21,685 nucleotides of DNA, taken from positions 1 through 21,685 of the forward strand of contig JAHJXD010000040.1 in NCBI GenBank assembly GCA_018827685.1. Reading direction: 5' to 3'. How positions within the stretch are numbered: the first letter of the stretch is position 1; every line of letters starts with the position of its first letter. This document shows, in pieces, positions 7,337 to 13,799 of this stretch. The notes below the pieces were generated by a model, which saw only the letters and a list, made by a program, of their open reading frames with translations, had not been told where the DNA came from and made no database searches. A program made the position numbers and the translations under genes. This DNA is from Patescibacteria group bacterium (GTDB taxonomy: Bacteria; Patescibacteriota; Patescibacteriia; Patescibacteriales; GWC2-42-12).

Positions 7337-8047
7337 ATGTTGAAAATCATCAGTAAAAAGGGGTTAGCTAATAATAATGAAAATCTCAAACAAAATTTAA
7401 ATGGCCTTCTAGGAATCAGTATTCCTAAGCATCTGTTTAGCAATGATTTAGTTGCGGAAATAGCTGATCTCGGATCAAAAATTTGCAAAAATTTTGTCAT
7501 TGTTTTAGTTGATTATCCGGAAAGATTTAATTGGTTACTTCATGATTGTAAATCTCGTGGTGAAGCGGCTGAACATTCTCTTCAACTTGGACTCGAGAGG
7601 AAACAGGGGTATTATCGGGCGTTGAGAAAAGTAGGCTTACATGAAAAAGTTCCTATTTGGAGTTGGTTGCGTCTTGCCGAGGAAACTGGTTATCAACGAA
7701 ACAAGAAAGTTGTTATTGATTTTTTCTTTTCTGATAAATTTTTTCATAAGGAAGTTATTGAACAAGTATTAAAAAATATTGGTGGGAAAATCGATGAAGC
7801 CGAAAAGAAGTTGGGTAGGCAATTCTCACAAAGTGAACTTGATGAAATCTGTCACTATTTTTTGGAAGAAATAGCTGGTTTTTTCTATCTATATTTCGAT
7901 TTGGACTATAAGATTGATATCTATCCGGGGGCAAATACGAACCTAGTTGAAGGTATTTATGCAAATAAATTCCCAGTGTTGACCGAGCGGCTCGGATATG
8001 ATTGGACACAACGAGGTTGGGTTGAAGTTGGTTATACAAATTCGTAA
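7337..8047 (+). CDS. tRNA-dependent cyclodipeptide synthase (CDPS), XYP type
   Basis: A 236-residue protein, close to the 239 residues of AlbC. It carries the family active-site pattern in the right order and spacing. The catalytic serine lies in GIS28 (AlbC S37), Y174-xxx-E178 in HYFLEE corresponds to AlbC Y178/E182, and Y196-P197 in DIYPG corresponds to Y202-P203. The residue equivalent to AlbC N40 is K31. Non-Asn at 40 with Tyr-Pro at 202-203 defines the XYP subfamily. A strand 'NFVIVLVDYPERF' and a basic helix (about 86-104, ERKQGYYRALRKVGLHEKV) match the Rossmann core and the tRNA-binding helix. CDPSs take two aminoacyl-tRNAs and release a cyclic dipeptide. An in-frame ATG at 7187 lies inside the tRNA gene and is rejected; the ATG at 7337 gives the correct length. 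There is no strong ribosome site. No tailoring enzyme is adjacent. Recognition is from motifs and overall resemblance, without a search. Confidence 0.8.
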   Translation: MLKIISKKGLANNNENLKQNLNGLLGISIPKHLFSNDLVAEIADLGSKICKNFVIVLVDYPERFNWLLHDCKSRGEAAEHSLQLGLERKQGYYRALRKVGLHEKVPIWSWLRLAEETGYQRNKKVVIDFFFSDKFFHKEVIEQVLKNIGGKIDEAEKKLGRQFSQSELDEICHYFLEEIAGFFYLYFDLDYKIDIYPGANTNLVEGIYANKFPVLTERLGYDWTQRGWVEVGYTNS

Positions 8048-8263
8048 TGTTTGAATTTAATTGCCGCCAAACAAAACTCAAAAATTTGCTCGCGGGCAAA
8101 AAATTTCCTCTCCCTTACTTTCCTTCCTTTTTGCCCGCCTGCTGGAAATATTTTTTGAATTTTTAGCAGAAGCGCTTTTTATATTCTATTTTTAACTGAA
8201 GCGGATTAAAAAATAAAAATTAAAGGTCCCTATTACTTTAAATACATAATAGGGGCTTGTATT
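8048..8263. other. Intergenic segment between converging CDPS and LeuB-like genes
   Basis: No gene is seen. The segment holds an 11-bp inverted repeat, GCGGGCAAAAA at 8092-8102 with TTTTTGCCCGC at 8128-8138, enclosing a pyrimidine-rich 25-nt loop. This may end CDPS transcription or reduce read-through, though no U-tract follows. Nearer the minus-strand operon lies its terminator. Confidence 0.5.
8205..8254 (-). terminator. Intrinsic terminator of the LeuCD-LeuB-like operon
   Basis: On the minus strand, 9 nt after the stop codon, CCCTATTA (8228-8235) pairs with TAATAGGG (8247-8254) with an 11-nt loop. It is followed by the U-rich run ACCTTTAATTTTTATTTTTT. Confidence 0.65.
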
Positions 8264-8294
8264 CTAGACTTGTATTCTAGACTTGTATTCTAGA
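8256..8294. repeat. Three tandem copies of a 13-bp unit at the end of the LeuB-like gene
   Basis: CTTGTATTCTAGA is repeated exactly three times (8256-8268, 8269-8281, 8282-8294). The array encodes the last codons of the dehydrogenase and supplies its TAG stop (8264-8266). Because 13 is not a multiple of three, gain or loss of a unit would change the C-terminal residues and stop position. Confidence 0.9.
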
Positions 8295-9445
8295 GACAAA
8301 AGAGCATTTTCTCCTATCTCTTTGGTGCCAAGTATGGCATCAGGCTGTTCATTGCCCTGTGCCAAATCAGCTGTGCGAAAACCGTTAATCAAAACCATTC
8401 TAACGGCTTTCTCTATCGCATCCGCTCCATTTGTTGCCCCGATGTGACGGAGCATCATCGCTCCGGTAAGAATGCGGCCAAGCGGATTGGCCTTGTTCTG
8501 ACCTGCGAGGGTCGGGGCAGTCCCAGCGCCACTTTCAAACATGGCTGCGCCAGTATCAGGATTGATAGCTGATGAGCACATCATTCCCATACTGCCAAGA
8601 GCTGCGGCAGCACCGTCTGAAAGAATATCGCCGTGTTCATTGCCACAAGCGATGACTCCGTGAAGCTTTGCAGGAGTAAACAGAAGAGCGTTCGCGGAAT
8701 CGACGAGCTGGTGAACCAACTGAACATCTGGAAATTCTTCCCTGCCGATACGAGTACAAATTTTCCTCCAGAAATCATATCTGGCCATTACATTGGCCTT
8801 ATCAATAGAAATGAGCGGAAGACTTTTTGCCCTTGCGTAAGCGAAGGCTGCCCGGAAGTATTTTTCGATGGTCTTCTTTTTATAATAGGCCATCTCCGTT
8901 ATCATTTTCTCGTTGCCAGTGACATCCTGCTTCAGTTTAATGCCGAGTTTTTCGCGGATATCTTTACTGATCTCATTTATGAGATCAGTATTACCAAAGT
9001 AACTGTCTTCCAGAAGAAATCGGATAAATACCTGTTCAATGCCAGAATTAGGAATCGTTTCCGACTTCACATTGGCGAGATGATCGAGTACTTTGTAGTA
9101 AATCATCGGCCTGAAATTGAGAAGCAACTCCATGCGTTTTCTGAGAGCCAAGAGACACCTTGCTTCTGGCTTCATTTCCGGTATCTCAGCACCGATCGAA
9201 TCGTCGAATTTCGGATCTCCGACTCCGCCAAAGAAAATTGTTCCCAATTCAACCGCTCTCCAAAACGATGTTACCGGAAGTGTATCGCCGAAGTTAGAAT
9301 AAGCATTCCACCCCATCGGTGTCTCTTCGAAAATGATCTCAATACCATCTTTTTTTGCGGCTTTAATGGCAATTTTACATGCCACTTCCATCATCTCTGG
9401 CCCTGACCCATCACCCTTAACCAAAGCAATTTTAATCTCTTTCAT
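8264..9445 (-). CDS. LeuB-like isopropylmalate/isocitrate dehydrogenase family protein
   Basis: A 393-residue beta-decarboxylating dehydrogenase. Substrate and metal residues of the family are present: R102 (LLALRK), R112 (NFRP), R142, Y149 (DSYFG), K216 (DKANV), D249 (VDSAN), D273 and D277 (HGDILSD). The pair L98-L99, which in 3-isopropylmalate dehydrogenase contacts the isopropyl group, is retained, arguing for a hydrophobic substrate over isocitrate. The cofactor loop is odd: 'ESGAGTAPTLAGQNKANP' (304-321) has Thr312 where NAD-dependent LeuB has Asp and isocitrate dehydrogenase has Lys, and it lacks the usual His. Cofactor use is thus uncertain. A strong AGGAGG site precedes the ATG; the gene lies 65 nt after the hydro-lyase gene and surely shares its transcript. 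Base use is richer in G and C than its neighbours, suggesting transfer. Three 13-bp repeats form its 3' end. Confidence 0.8.
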   Translation of the reverse strand: MKEIKIALVKGDGSGPEMMEVACKIAIKAAKKDGIEIIFEETPMGWNAYSNFGDTLPVTSFWRAVELGTIFFGGVGDPKFDDSIGAEIPEMKPEARCLLALRKRMELLLNFRPMIYYKVLDHLANVKSETIPNSGIEQVFIRFLLEDSYFGNTDLINEISKDIREKLGIKLKQDVTGNEKMITEMAYYKKKTIEKYFRAAFAYARAKSLPLISIDKANVMARYDFWRKICTRIGREEFPDVQLVHQLVDSANALLFTPAKLHGVIACGNEHGDILSDGAAAALGSMGMMCSSAINPDTGAAMFESGAGTAPTLAGQNKANPLGRILTGAMMLRHIGATNGADAIEKAVRMVLINGFRTADLAQGNEQPDAILGTKEIGENALLSLEYKSRIQV

Positions 9446-9468
9446 TTTTGCCTCCTTTAATAAAATTT

Positions 9469-9494
9469 GGGGGCGGTCTTTGAAACACGCCCCC
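9469..9494. other. GC-rich hairpin between the two operon genes
   Basis: GGGGGCG (9469-9475) and CGCCCCC (9488-9494) form a 7-bp GC stem with a 12-nt loop, 8 nt before the AAAGGAGG site of the dehydrogenase. It could be a processing or stabilising element that sets the ratio of the two proteins; no proper U-tract follows on the minus strand (AAATTTTATT). Confidence 0.5.
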
Positions 9495-9510
9495 CCCTTC
9501 TCTTTTTGGT

Positions 9511-11475
9511 CTACAATTTTCCTTCGGCTTGTAGTTCTGCCGCTAATTCCAAAATCATATTCATCAAGCCTTGTTTGCGAATAAGGTTTTTTTGATAAAC
9601 TGATATTGGAAATTCGGCTTCTTTATTGTTCCAAGTTATGTGGCCTTGATCATTATTAGGAGTATCCCAGATAATCTCAATATTATTTGGATTATCTTTA
9701 AAGATCTCTCTTGTGATATCCTCGACCAGCTCTATACACAGGTTGCCATTGTTAAACATATTGGTATAAAATATCCTGTGAAATTTTGGAGCAATAACGC
9801 ATCGGATTCCAACCCCACAATTCTCAAGAGCCCATACTGCCTGTTCTCGGCTTGAACCTGCGCCAAACGGACGAAAGTGGACAAGGATATTAGATGTTGA
9901 AAGAGCTTTTCTTTCTTCGATGACCACTAGTTCCAGACAATGTTCGCCAAATCTTTTCTTCTCTGTCTCATTAAGATAATGAGCAGGAATAAGCTCTTCA
10001 GTGCCTATTTCTCTATCCTCTTTGAGCAAGAATGGTTTTCCTGAAAATGATTTTTCTTTATCGCTTTGAGAAGATATCTTTGCGTATAAAGATCTAAAAT
10101 CAATTTGAGGAACTGACTGCTTAGGCCAAGGAATGGGATTTACATAGTCTTCACTATATTGCTTATGACCGAATGGTTGTATGGAAAGGCAAACGCTTTT
10201 ATCTGGAACTGTAATCTTGCCATTTACAGCAGTAAAAACCGCGGTTGCTGGTGAGGCTAAATGAATCATTCCGCCTTTACCCATACGGTCTTTATAGTTG
10301 CGGTTCGTTGTAGAGAGACAAACTTCTTCTTCAGCAATAACACCGCAACTCATACCAAGACAAGCTCCGCAAGTTGGACCACTAATATAACATCCTGCTT
10401 TTGCAAAGATATCAAGCAATCCTTCCTTATTAGCCTGCCTCCAAATATGAGCAGTAGCTGGGACAACAATGCAACGCGTATTAGGATGGACTGGTTTACC
10501 CAATACCTCAAACAATTTAGCAGCTATCCGAAGATCCTCAATACGAGCATTGGTACAAGAAGCAATATACACTTGATTTACTTCTTTGCCAGCAATCTCT
10601 TTTACAGGAACAACATTGGCTGGGGTATATTCTACGGTGGTAACAGGCTCAAGATCTGAAACGTCTATCTCTATTACTTTATCGTAGTTACAATCAAAAT
10701 CACTATTCCATTTTGAAAGATCCTCCAATGCTTTCGTTTTATCGAAGTACTGATTTTTAATGATAGGCCAAAGGTAGTCAATGCTAATTTGGTCTATCAT
10801 AATCATACCACAAGTAGCCCCTGCTTCTACCGTCATATTGCACATAGTGAATCTGCCGTCTATTCCCATGTCATCTATAATCGGACCCCCGAATTCCAAT
10901 ATAGCGTTAGTTGCGCCATTGGTACCGATTCGGCTGATCAAATACAAGATGAGATCTTTTGAATAGACATTGGACGGCAATTTTCCAATAAAATTCACTC
11001 GAATTACCTTTTGAGGACGAAGAATCCAAAGCCCAGTTAAAAGACCTGCTTCCAGTTCTGTTGTCCCAACTCCAGAAGTTAAAGCGCAGAGAGCTCCACT
11101 AGTGCAAGTATGGCTATCGCCCATAATCGCTGTCATTCCTGGTTTAACTCTTCCAGTCTCCGGAATAACAGCATGACAAACTCCACCCCATCCAATCTCA
11201 AGAAACTGGATATTATGCTGTTTGCTCCATTCTCTTATTAGCTTAGCTTGAAAAGCTGACCCTGCATCATTTGGCGGAAGAGCATGATCAATCATAGCTA
11301 ATACAGTATTAGGATCAGAAACATAATCCAATCCGCGTGCGCGAGCATCAATAATGCCATTTGGCGTAGTTATCTCATGGCACCATTTTTCATCAAGTAC
11401 AAGCACCATTCTTCCATCTGGTAAGGTTTTTACCAGATGGCTTTCAGCAATTTTTTCAAACGCTGTCTCTTTCAT
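9511..11475 (-). CDS. Fused LeuC-LeuD-type hydro-lyase (isopropylmalate dehydratase / aconitase family)
   Basis: A 654-residue protein joining a large LeuC-like catalytic part (about 1-430) to a small LeuD-like swivel domain (about 485-600). The [4Fe-4S] cysteine ligands are C307 (IASCTNAR), C369 and C372 (TCGACLG). DSHTCT is at 120-125, and the swivel active-site loop FGAGSSRE is at 537-544. Large-subunit phrases such as [15 protein letters not shown] and [14 protein letters not shown] fit LeuC better than classic AcnA/Acn[21 protein letters not shown] (494-513) fits archaeal LeuD rather than the aconitase 'DHIxPAG' motif. Single-chain proteins of this size are also called 'Aquifex-type' putative aconitase. 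With the LeuB-like partner the likely job is the isomerisation of 2-isopropylmalate, or of a homologous 2-alkylmalate, to the 3-isomer. Citrate or homocitrate is an alternative. A strong Shine-Dalgarno sequence and a long structured leader precede it. LeuA is not in the window. Confidence 0.82.
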   Translation of the reverse strand: MKETAFEKIAESHLVKTLPDGRMVLVLDEKWCHEITTPNGIIDARARGLDYVSDPNTVLAMIDHALPPNDAGSAFQAKLIREWSKQHNIQFLEIGWGGVCHAVIPETGRVKPGMTAIMGDSHTCTSGALCALTSGVGTTELEAGLLTGLWILRPQKVIRVNFIGKLPSNVYSKDLILYLISRIGTNGATNAILEFGGPIIDDMGIDGRFTMCNMTVEAGATCGMIMIDQISIDYLWPIIKNQYFDKTKALEDLSKWNSDFDCNYDKVIEIDVSDLEPVTTVEYTPANVVPVKEIAGKEVNQVYIASCTNARIEDLRIAAKLFEVLGKPVHPNTRCIVVPATAHIWRQANKEGLLDIFAKAGCYISGPTCGACLGMSCGVIAEEEVCLSTTNRNYKDRMGKGGMIHLASPATAVFTAVNGKITVPDKSVCLSIQPFGHKQYSEDYVNPIPWPKQSVPQIDFRSLYAKISSQSDKEKSFSGKPFLLKEDREIGTEELIPAHYLNETEKKRFGEHCLELVVIEERKALSTSNILVHFRPFGAGSSREQAVWALENCGVGIRCVIAPKFHRIFYTNMFNNGNLCIELVEDITREIFKDNPNNIEIIWDTPNNDQGHITWNNKEAEFPISVYQKNLIRKQGLMNMILELAAELQAEGKL

Positions 11476-11657
11476 TTTTGCCTCCTTTAATTATCTCAAA
11501 AATAAAAAAATTGAGATAATTTTTTTAATATACTGCTTACTATACGAAGCAGTAATAAAATGACTAAATAATAATCAGCTTATTACTGCTTCGCAATTCT
11601 TTTAAATTTTCAAAGAACTTTGTGTTTTACCTTAGTAAATTTTAGCAGGTTTGTCAA
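11476..11657 (-). promoter_or_regulatory. Long structured leader and promoter of the LeuCD-LeuB-like operon
   Basis: Read on the minus strand. A consensus TTGACA (11652-11657) is followed, 17 bp on, by a poor -10 TAAGGT (11629-11634). A boxA-like GTTCTTTGAAAA (11607-11618) resembles the NusB/S10 antitermination element of rRNA leaders. A 14-bp perfect stem follows, TTATTACTGCTTCG at 11580-11593 with 11545-11558. The segment AAGCAGTA at 11547-11554 can instead pair with 11531-11538, so the two hairpins exclude each other. An 11-bp stem (11489-11499 with 11511-11521) ends just before AAAGGAGG. This looks like an attenuation or antitermination region. No leader peptide rich in Leu was found, and no classic U-tract follows the alternative hairpin. 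Confidence 0.55.
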
Positions 11658-11816
11658 GGTTTTTGGTTTTTTTGTTTTTGGTTTTTTTGTTAGACAATAA
11701 TATTTGCCAAAAAACATGGATTTGTCTAAAATAACAGATGAGGATATTTATACTATACAAGGAACTGTCGCGTAATTAATTTCATAACAAATCTAATTAA
11801 CTCTACCAGGATAAAC
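11658..11816. other. Remaining intergenic stretch upstream of tsaE
   Basis: It holds T-rich tandem repeats of the type GGTTTTTTTGTTTTT (about 11660-11691) and a 19-codon ATG-to-TAA frame (11716-11775; MDLSKITDEDIYTIQGTVA) without a ribosome site, too short to call. It also has a weak TTGTCT/TATTTA promoter pair (11722-11727, 11745-11750), the GGAACTGT variant motif, and the second copy of the 21-bp repeat. No gene is called. Confidence 0.4.
11770..11790 (+). repeat. 21-bp direct repeat, copy 2
   Basis: Exact copy of the sequence at 6122-6142. Here it follows GGAACTGTC and lies 26 nt before the tsaE start; it probably falls in the tsaE 5' leader. Confidence 0.6.
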
Positions 11817-12266
11817 ATGAAATTCTTTTCTGCCTCTGAAAAACAAACTCTCGATTTTGCTAAAAAATTTTCTAAAAACTTAACTGGCGGTCAAGTCCTT
11901 GGTCTGACCGGTAATTTAGGTGCTGGTAAAACGGTTTTTACCAAAGGCTTGGCACTAGGCATAGGCATTAAAAAAAATATTACTAGCCCGACCTTTGTTT
12001 TAATGAAAGTTTACCCGGTAAAATCCGTTCGCAGCAGTGAAAAAAAATCACTGGATAAACCACGAATTAAATTTCTAGTTCATATTGACGCCTGCCGAAT
12101 TAAATCAACGCATGATTTAATCGCCATAGGCGCAGATGAATATTTTAAACGACCCGACACCATAACAGTCATAGAGTGGGCTGATAAAATAAAAAAAATC
12201 TTACCTAAAAAAGCAAAATTTGTTAAAATTAGTATAAACAAGACTTCAAGAATTATTAATTACTGA
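11817..12266 (+). CDS. tsaE: tRNA threonylcarbamoyladenosine biosynthesis ATPase TsaE
   Basis: A 149-residue P-loop protein with GNLGAGKT at 32-39, the TSPTFVLM motif at 56-63, HIDACR at 89-94 and VIEWADK at 118-124, which together define TsaE. It binds the TsaB-TsaD complex and drives ATP-dependent turnover in forming t6A at position 37 of ANN-decoding tRNAs. An insertion of roughly 15 Lys/Ser-rich residues (about 68-83, VKSVRSSEKKSLDKPR) separates the SPTF motif from the HIDA motif. Neither tsaB nor tsaD is adjacent. It is convergent with lspA, with a 60-nt gap and no obvious terminator. Confidence 0.9.
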   Translation: MKFFSASEKQTLDFAKKFSKNLTGGQVLGLTGNLGAGKTVFTKGLALGIGIKKNITSPTFVLMKVYPVKSVRSSEKKSLDKPRIKFLVHIDACRIKSTHDLIAIGADEYFKRPDTITVIEWADKIKKILPKKAKFVKISINKTSRIINY

Positions 12267-12326
12267 ATATAGATTTTAAAAAACCAAGGAGAAATTTTTA
12301 CTTCAAGTTGTCAACCGAAGAAGCTC

Positions 12327-12788
12327 TTAACCGGCTTGTTTTTTATTAACATTTAAGAATAGTAAAAAAATACCGACTATTATCATCACATCCGCCAAAT
12401 TAAATACTGTAAAATATTTTAAATCTAAATAATCAATAACAAAACCATATTTTAATCTATCAAATAAATTACTGCTAGCGCCAATAATAATTAAAAATAA
12501 CGCTGCTGCTTTGCCGGTTTGAAGTTTTTTGGCATAATACAAGCCTAATAATATTAAAATTATTATTGCTAAAATAATTAATACTGCTGAAAATTTGCCT
12601 GCCAAGGGCAAAGAAAAAGCAATATAATAATTACTTTTATAACTAACCTTAAAAACTTCGCCAAATAAATTAAATTCGCTGGCTTGATTATTAAAAACAA
12701 GTGCTTTAAAAAATCTATCCAAGCCAATAAAAAAAATGACAGTCAGATTAATTACTGTCATTTTTTTTACCATGTTAAAACTTTGCAT
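12327..12788 (-). CDS. lspA: Lipoprotein signal peptidase (signal peptidase II)
   Basis: A 153-residue membrane protein with four hydrophobic segments. The catalytic motifs are NLFDRLKYGFVIDYLDL (107-123, D110) and VFNLADVMI (128-136, D133), the two aspartates of the family. The N-terminal GLDRFFKAL (22-30) matches the usual D-xx-K region, and NYYIAFSL (53-60) stands where most LspA have NxGAAFG-like residues. It cleaves prolipoproteins ahead of the lipidated cysteine in the cytoplasmic membrane. It follows dksA by 42 nt, a pairing often seen in bacteria; the gap contains the palindromic motif GGACTGTCC. Internal Met codons at positions 6 and 10 are alternative starts. Confidence 0.92.
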   Translation of the reverse strand: MQSFNMVKKMTVINLTVIFFIGLDRFFKALVFNNQASEFNLFGEVFKVSYKSNYYIAFSLPLAGKFSAVLIILAIIILILLGLYYAKKLQTGKAAALFLIIIGASSNLFDRLKYGFVIDYLDLKYFTVFNLADVMIIVGIFLLFLNVNKKQAG

Positions 12789-12803
12789 ATTTCAAAATTT
12801 TAA

Positions 12804-12813
12804 GGACTGTCCC
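12804..12813. repeat. Dispersed intergenic motif GGGACTGT(G/CCC), palindromic copy
   Basis: GGACTGTCCC lies between dksA and lspA. Related copies GGGACTGTG occur at 2524-2532, 6143-6151 and 7141-7149, on the minus strand at 13811-13820 (GGGACTGTGG), and as the variant GGAACTGT at 11761-11768. All are intergenic and close to gene ends. Confidence 0.55.
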
Positions 12814-12830
12814 ATGATGAAGCATAGACC

Positions 12831-13202
12831 TTACGCCATTTTTTGCAACTTAATTTTACAGGCAATACAAGTATTGGCTACTGGTCTAGCCATAAGACGC
12901 TTCTGGCCAATTTTTTGTTTGCAATATTTACAAATACCGTAATTTCCTTTGGCAATTCTTGCTAAGGCATTATCAATATCGCGCAAAGCGCTTTCTAAAA
13001 CTTTTTCTGTGGCCAAGTTGGTGGTATATTCATCAATTTCTTGAACGCTCTCGTCGCTCTTATCGCCATAATCAGGAAATTTGGCATGGTGTTCATCTTT
13101 AGTATGCTCATCTTTTTCAGTAAAACTTTTTAGATCTTCGTGCAGCTGTTTTTTACTGGCCAATAAAATTTTTTTTATTTTTTCTATAACTTTTTTATCC
13201 AT
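12831..13202 (-). CDS. dksA: DksA/TraR-family C4 zinc-finger protein
   Basis: A 123-residue protein with a charged N-terminal coiled-coil region (about 1-80) and a C-terminal zinc finger C91-xx-C94...C112-xx-C115 (CKYCKQKIGQKRLMARPVAN then TCIAC). The motif RIAKGNYGICKYC is typical of DksA/TraR. These proteins insert their coiled coil into the RNA polymerase secondary channel and modulate initiation, often with ppGpp. The acidic tip that DksA needs is not clear, so a general 'TraR/DksA family' call is safest. It is the first gene of a likely dksA-lspA operon. A minus-strand TATAAT lies at 13259-13264, but without a good -35. Confidence 0.88.
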   Translation of the reverse strand: MDKKVIEKIKKILLASKKQLHEDLKSFTEKDEHTKDEHHAKFPDYGDKSDESVQEIDEYTTNLATEKVLESALRDIDNALARIAKGNYGICKYCKQKIGQKRLMARPVANTCIACKIKLQKMA

Positions 13203-13318
13203 ATTATTGTTATGTTTGTAAAGGTGATTGGCTAAAATTGGAAATTTATGCCCAATTAATTATAATATACGCTATAAAAGACTTTTTGGCAAATAGTAGT
13301 TTCTCCAAATTTAAAAGC

Positions 13319-13655
13319 GGCCCGATAACGGGCCCTTAATATAAAAATTAATTAATATATGGCCGAATCGAGCCGCATCCCCAAAGATTTATTCCTTCTC
13401 CATCTAATAGATAGATAAGAAAATCCCTAGTCTTCGAGGCTTGGGCATTGATTGTTCACTTAAAAAATGCGAATTATTCTTGCTGTCTTTTGGTAACTTT
13501 CTTGATTTTTATTTTACACAAGAAGCTGCCGTTTTTTTATTTTTGTTTTATAAATTATTGCCATGTGAACTCTGGCATTTTCAGTCAGCAAGAAAAAAAA
13601 ATTCTCCTAAAACGTAATTTCGGAAAATTTTTCTATAAATATTATTAATGACCTA
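13319..13655 (-). ncRNA. Candidate small structured RNA or long dksA leader
   Basis: A good promoter (13661-13689) would start a minus-strand transcript near 13654. A GC-rich hairpin GGCCCG-4 nt-CGGGCC (13319-13334), followed by GCTTTTAAATTT, could end it after about 340 nt. Inside are a local stem TGCCA/TGGCA (about 13559-13577), TTCTTG/CAAGAA (about 13498-13524), and three long-range complementary pairs: TTCTTGCTG/CAGCAAGAA, AAAATGC/GCATTTT and GTTCAC/GTGAAC. It does not match tmRNA, RNase P, SRP or 6S RNA as far as I can see. A decayed coding sequence or an extended dksA leader are alternatives. Confidence 0.35.
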
Positions 13656-13660
13656 ATATA

Positions 13661-13689
13661 AATATACCAGTAAAAATAGAAGAAGTCAA
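13661..13689 (-). promoter_or_regulatory. Strong minus-strand promoter with extended -10
   Basis: TTGACT (13684-13689), a 17-bp spacer and TATATT (13661-13666), preceded by TGG to give an extended -10. It points into the gene-free region toward dksA. Confidence 0.6.
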
Positions 13690-13769
13690 GAATCTATTCT
13701 AATACTACAATATCTGTTATAATATACTAATTTTAGCCAATTTTTATTTTTTATTGTTTATTACTTATA

Positions 13770-13799
13770 ACTTAAGTCTACATTCTTGTAGACTTAAGT
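13770..13799 (-). terminator. Perfect 13-bp hairpin downstream of the 3D-domain gene
   Basis: ACTTAAGTCTACA and its exact reverse complement with a 4-nt loop lie about 24 nt past the stop of the 3D-domain gene. The downstream minus-strand sequence is A/U-rich but lacks a continuous U-run, so termination is likely but not certain. Confidence 0.5.

Noticed and set aside
7200..8263. tRNA-Leu as an integration (att) site for an island
   Set aside because: No repeat of the tRNA 3' end and no integrase were seen in the window.
8633..9406. 257-codon plus-strand open frame opposite the LeuB-like gene
   Set aside because: It is the reverse-strand shadow of a gene with full catalytic motifs and a strong ribosome site; its own translation shows no family features.
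11716..11775. 19-codon small ORF upstream of tsaE
   Set aside because: No ribosome site or recognisable family; its stop codon merely falls in the 21-bp repeat.
13340..13530. Minus-strand broken frame ending LIYLLDGEGINLWGCGS, with KKVTKRQQE further upstream, reminiscent of a decayed HTH gene
   Set aside because: The frame holds two stops and no clear homology; kept only as an alternative to the small-RNA reading.
13448..13648. 66-codon plus-strand frame in the gene-free region
   Set aside because: Low-complexity Phe/Lys-rich translation, no ribosome site, and it overlaps the candidate minus-strand RNA.
13319..13655. tmRNA, RNase P RNA or 6S RNA
   Set aside because: No tRNA-like ends with CCA, no conserved RNase P core and no known signature were found.
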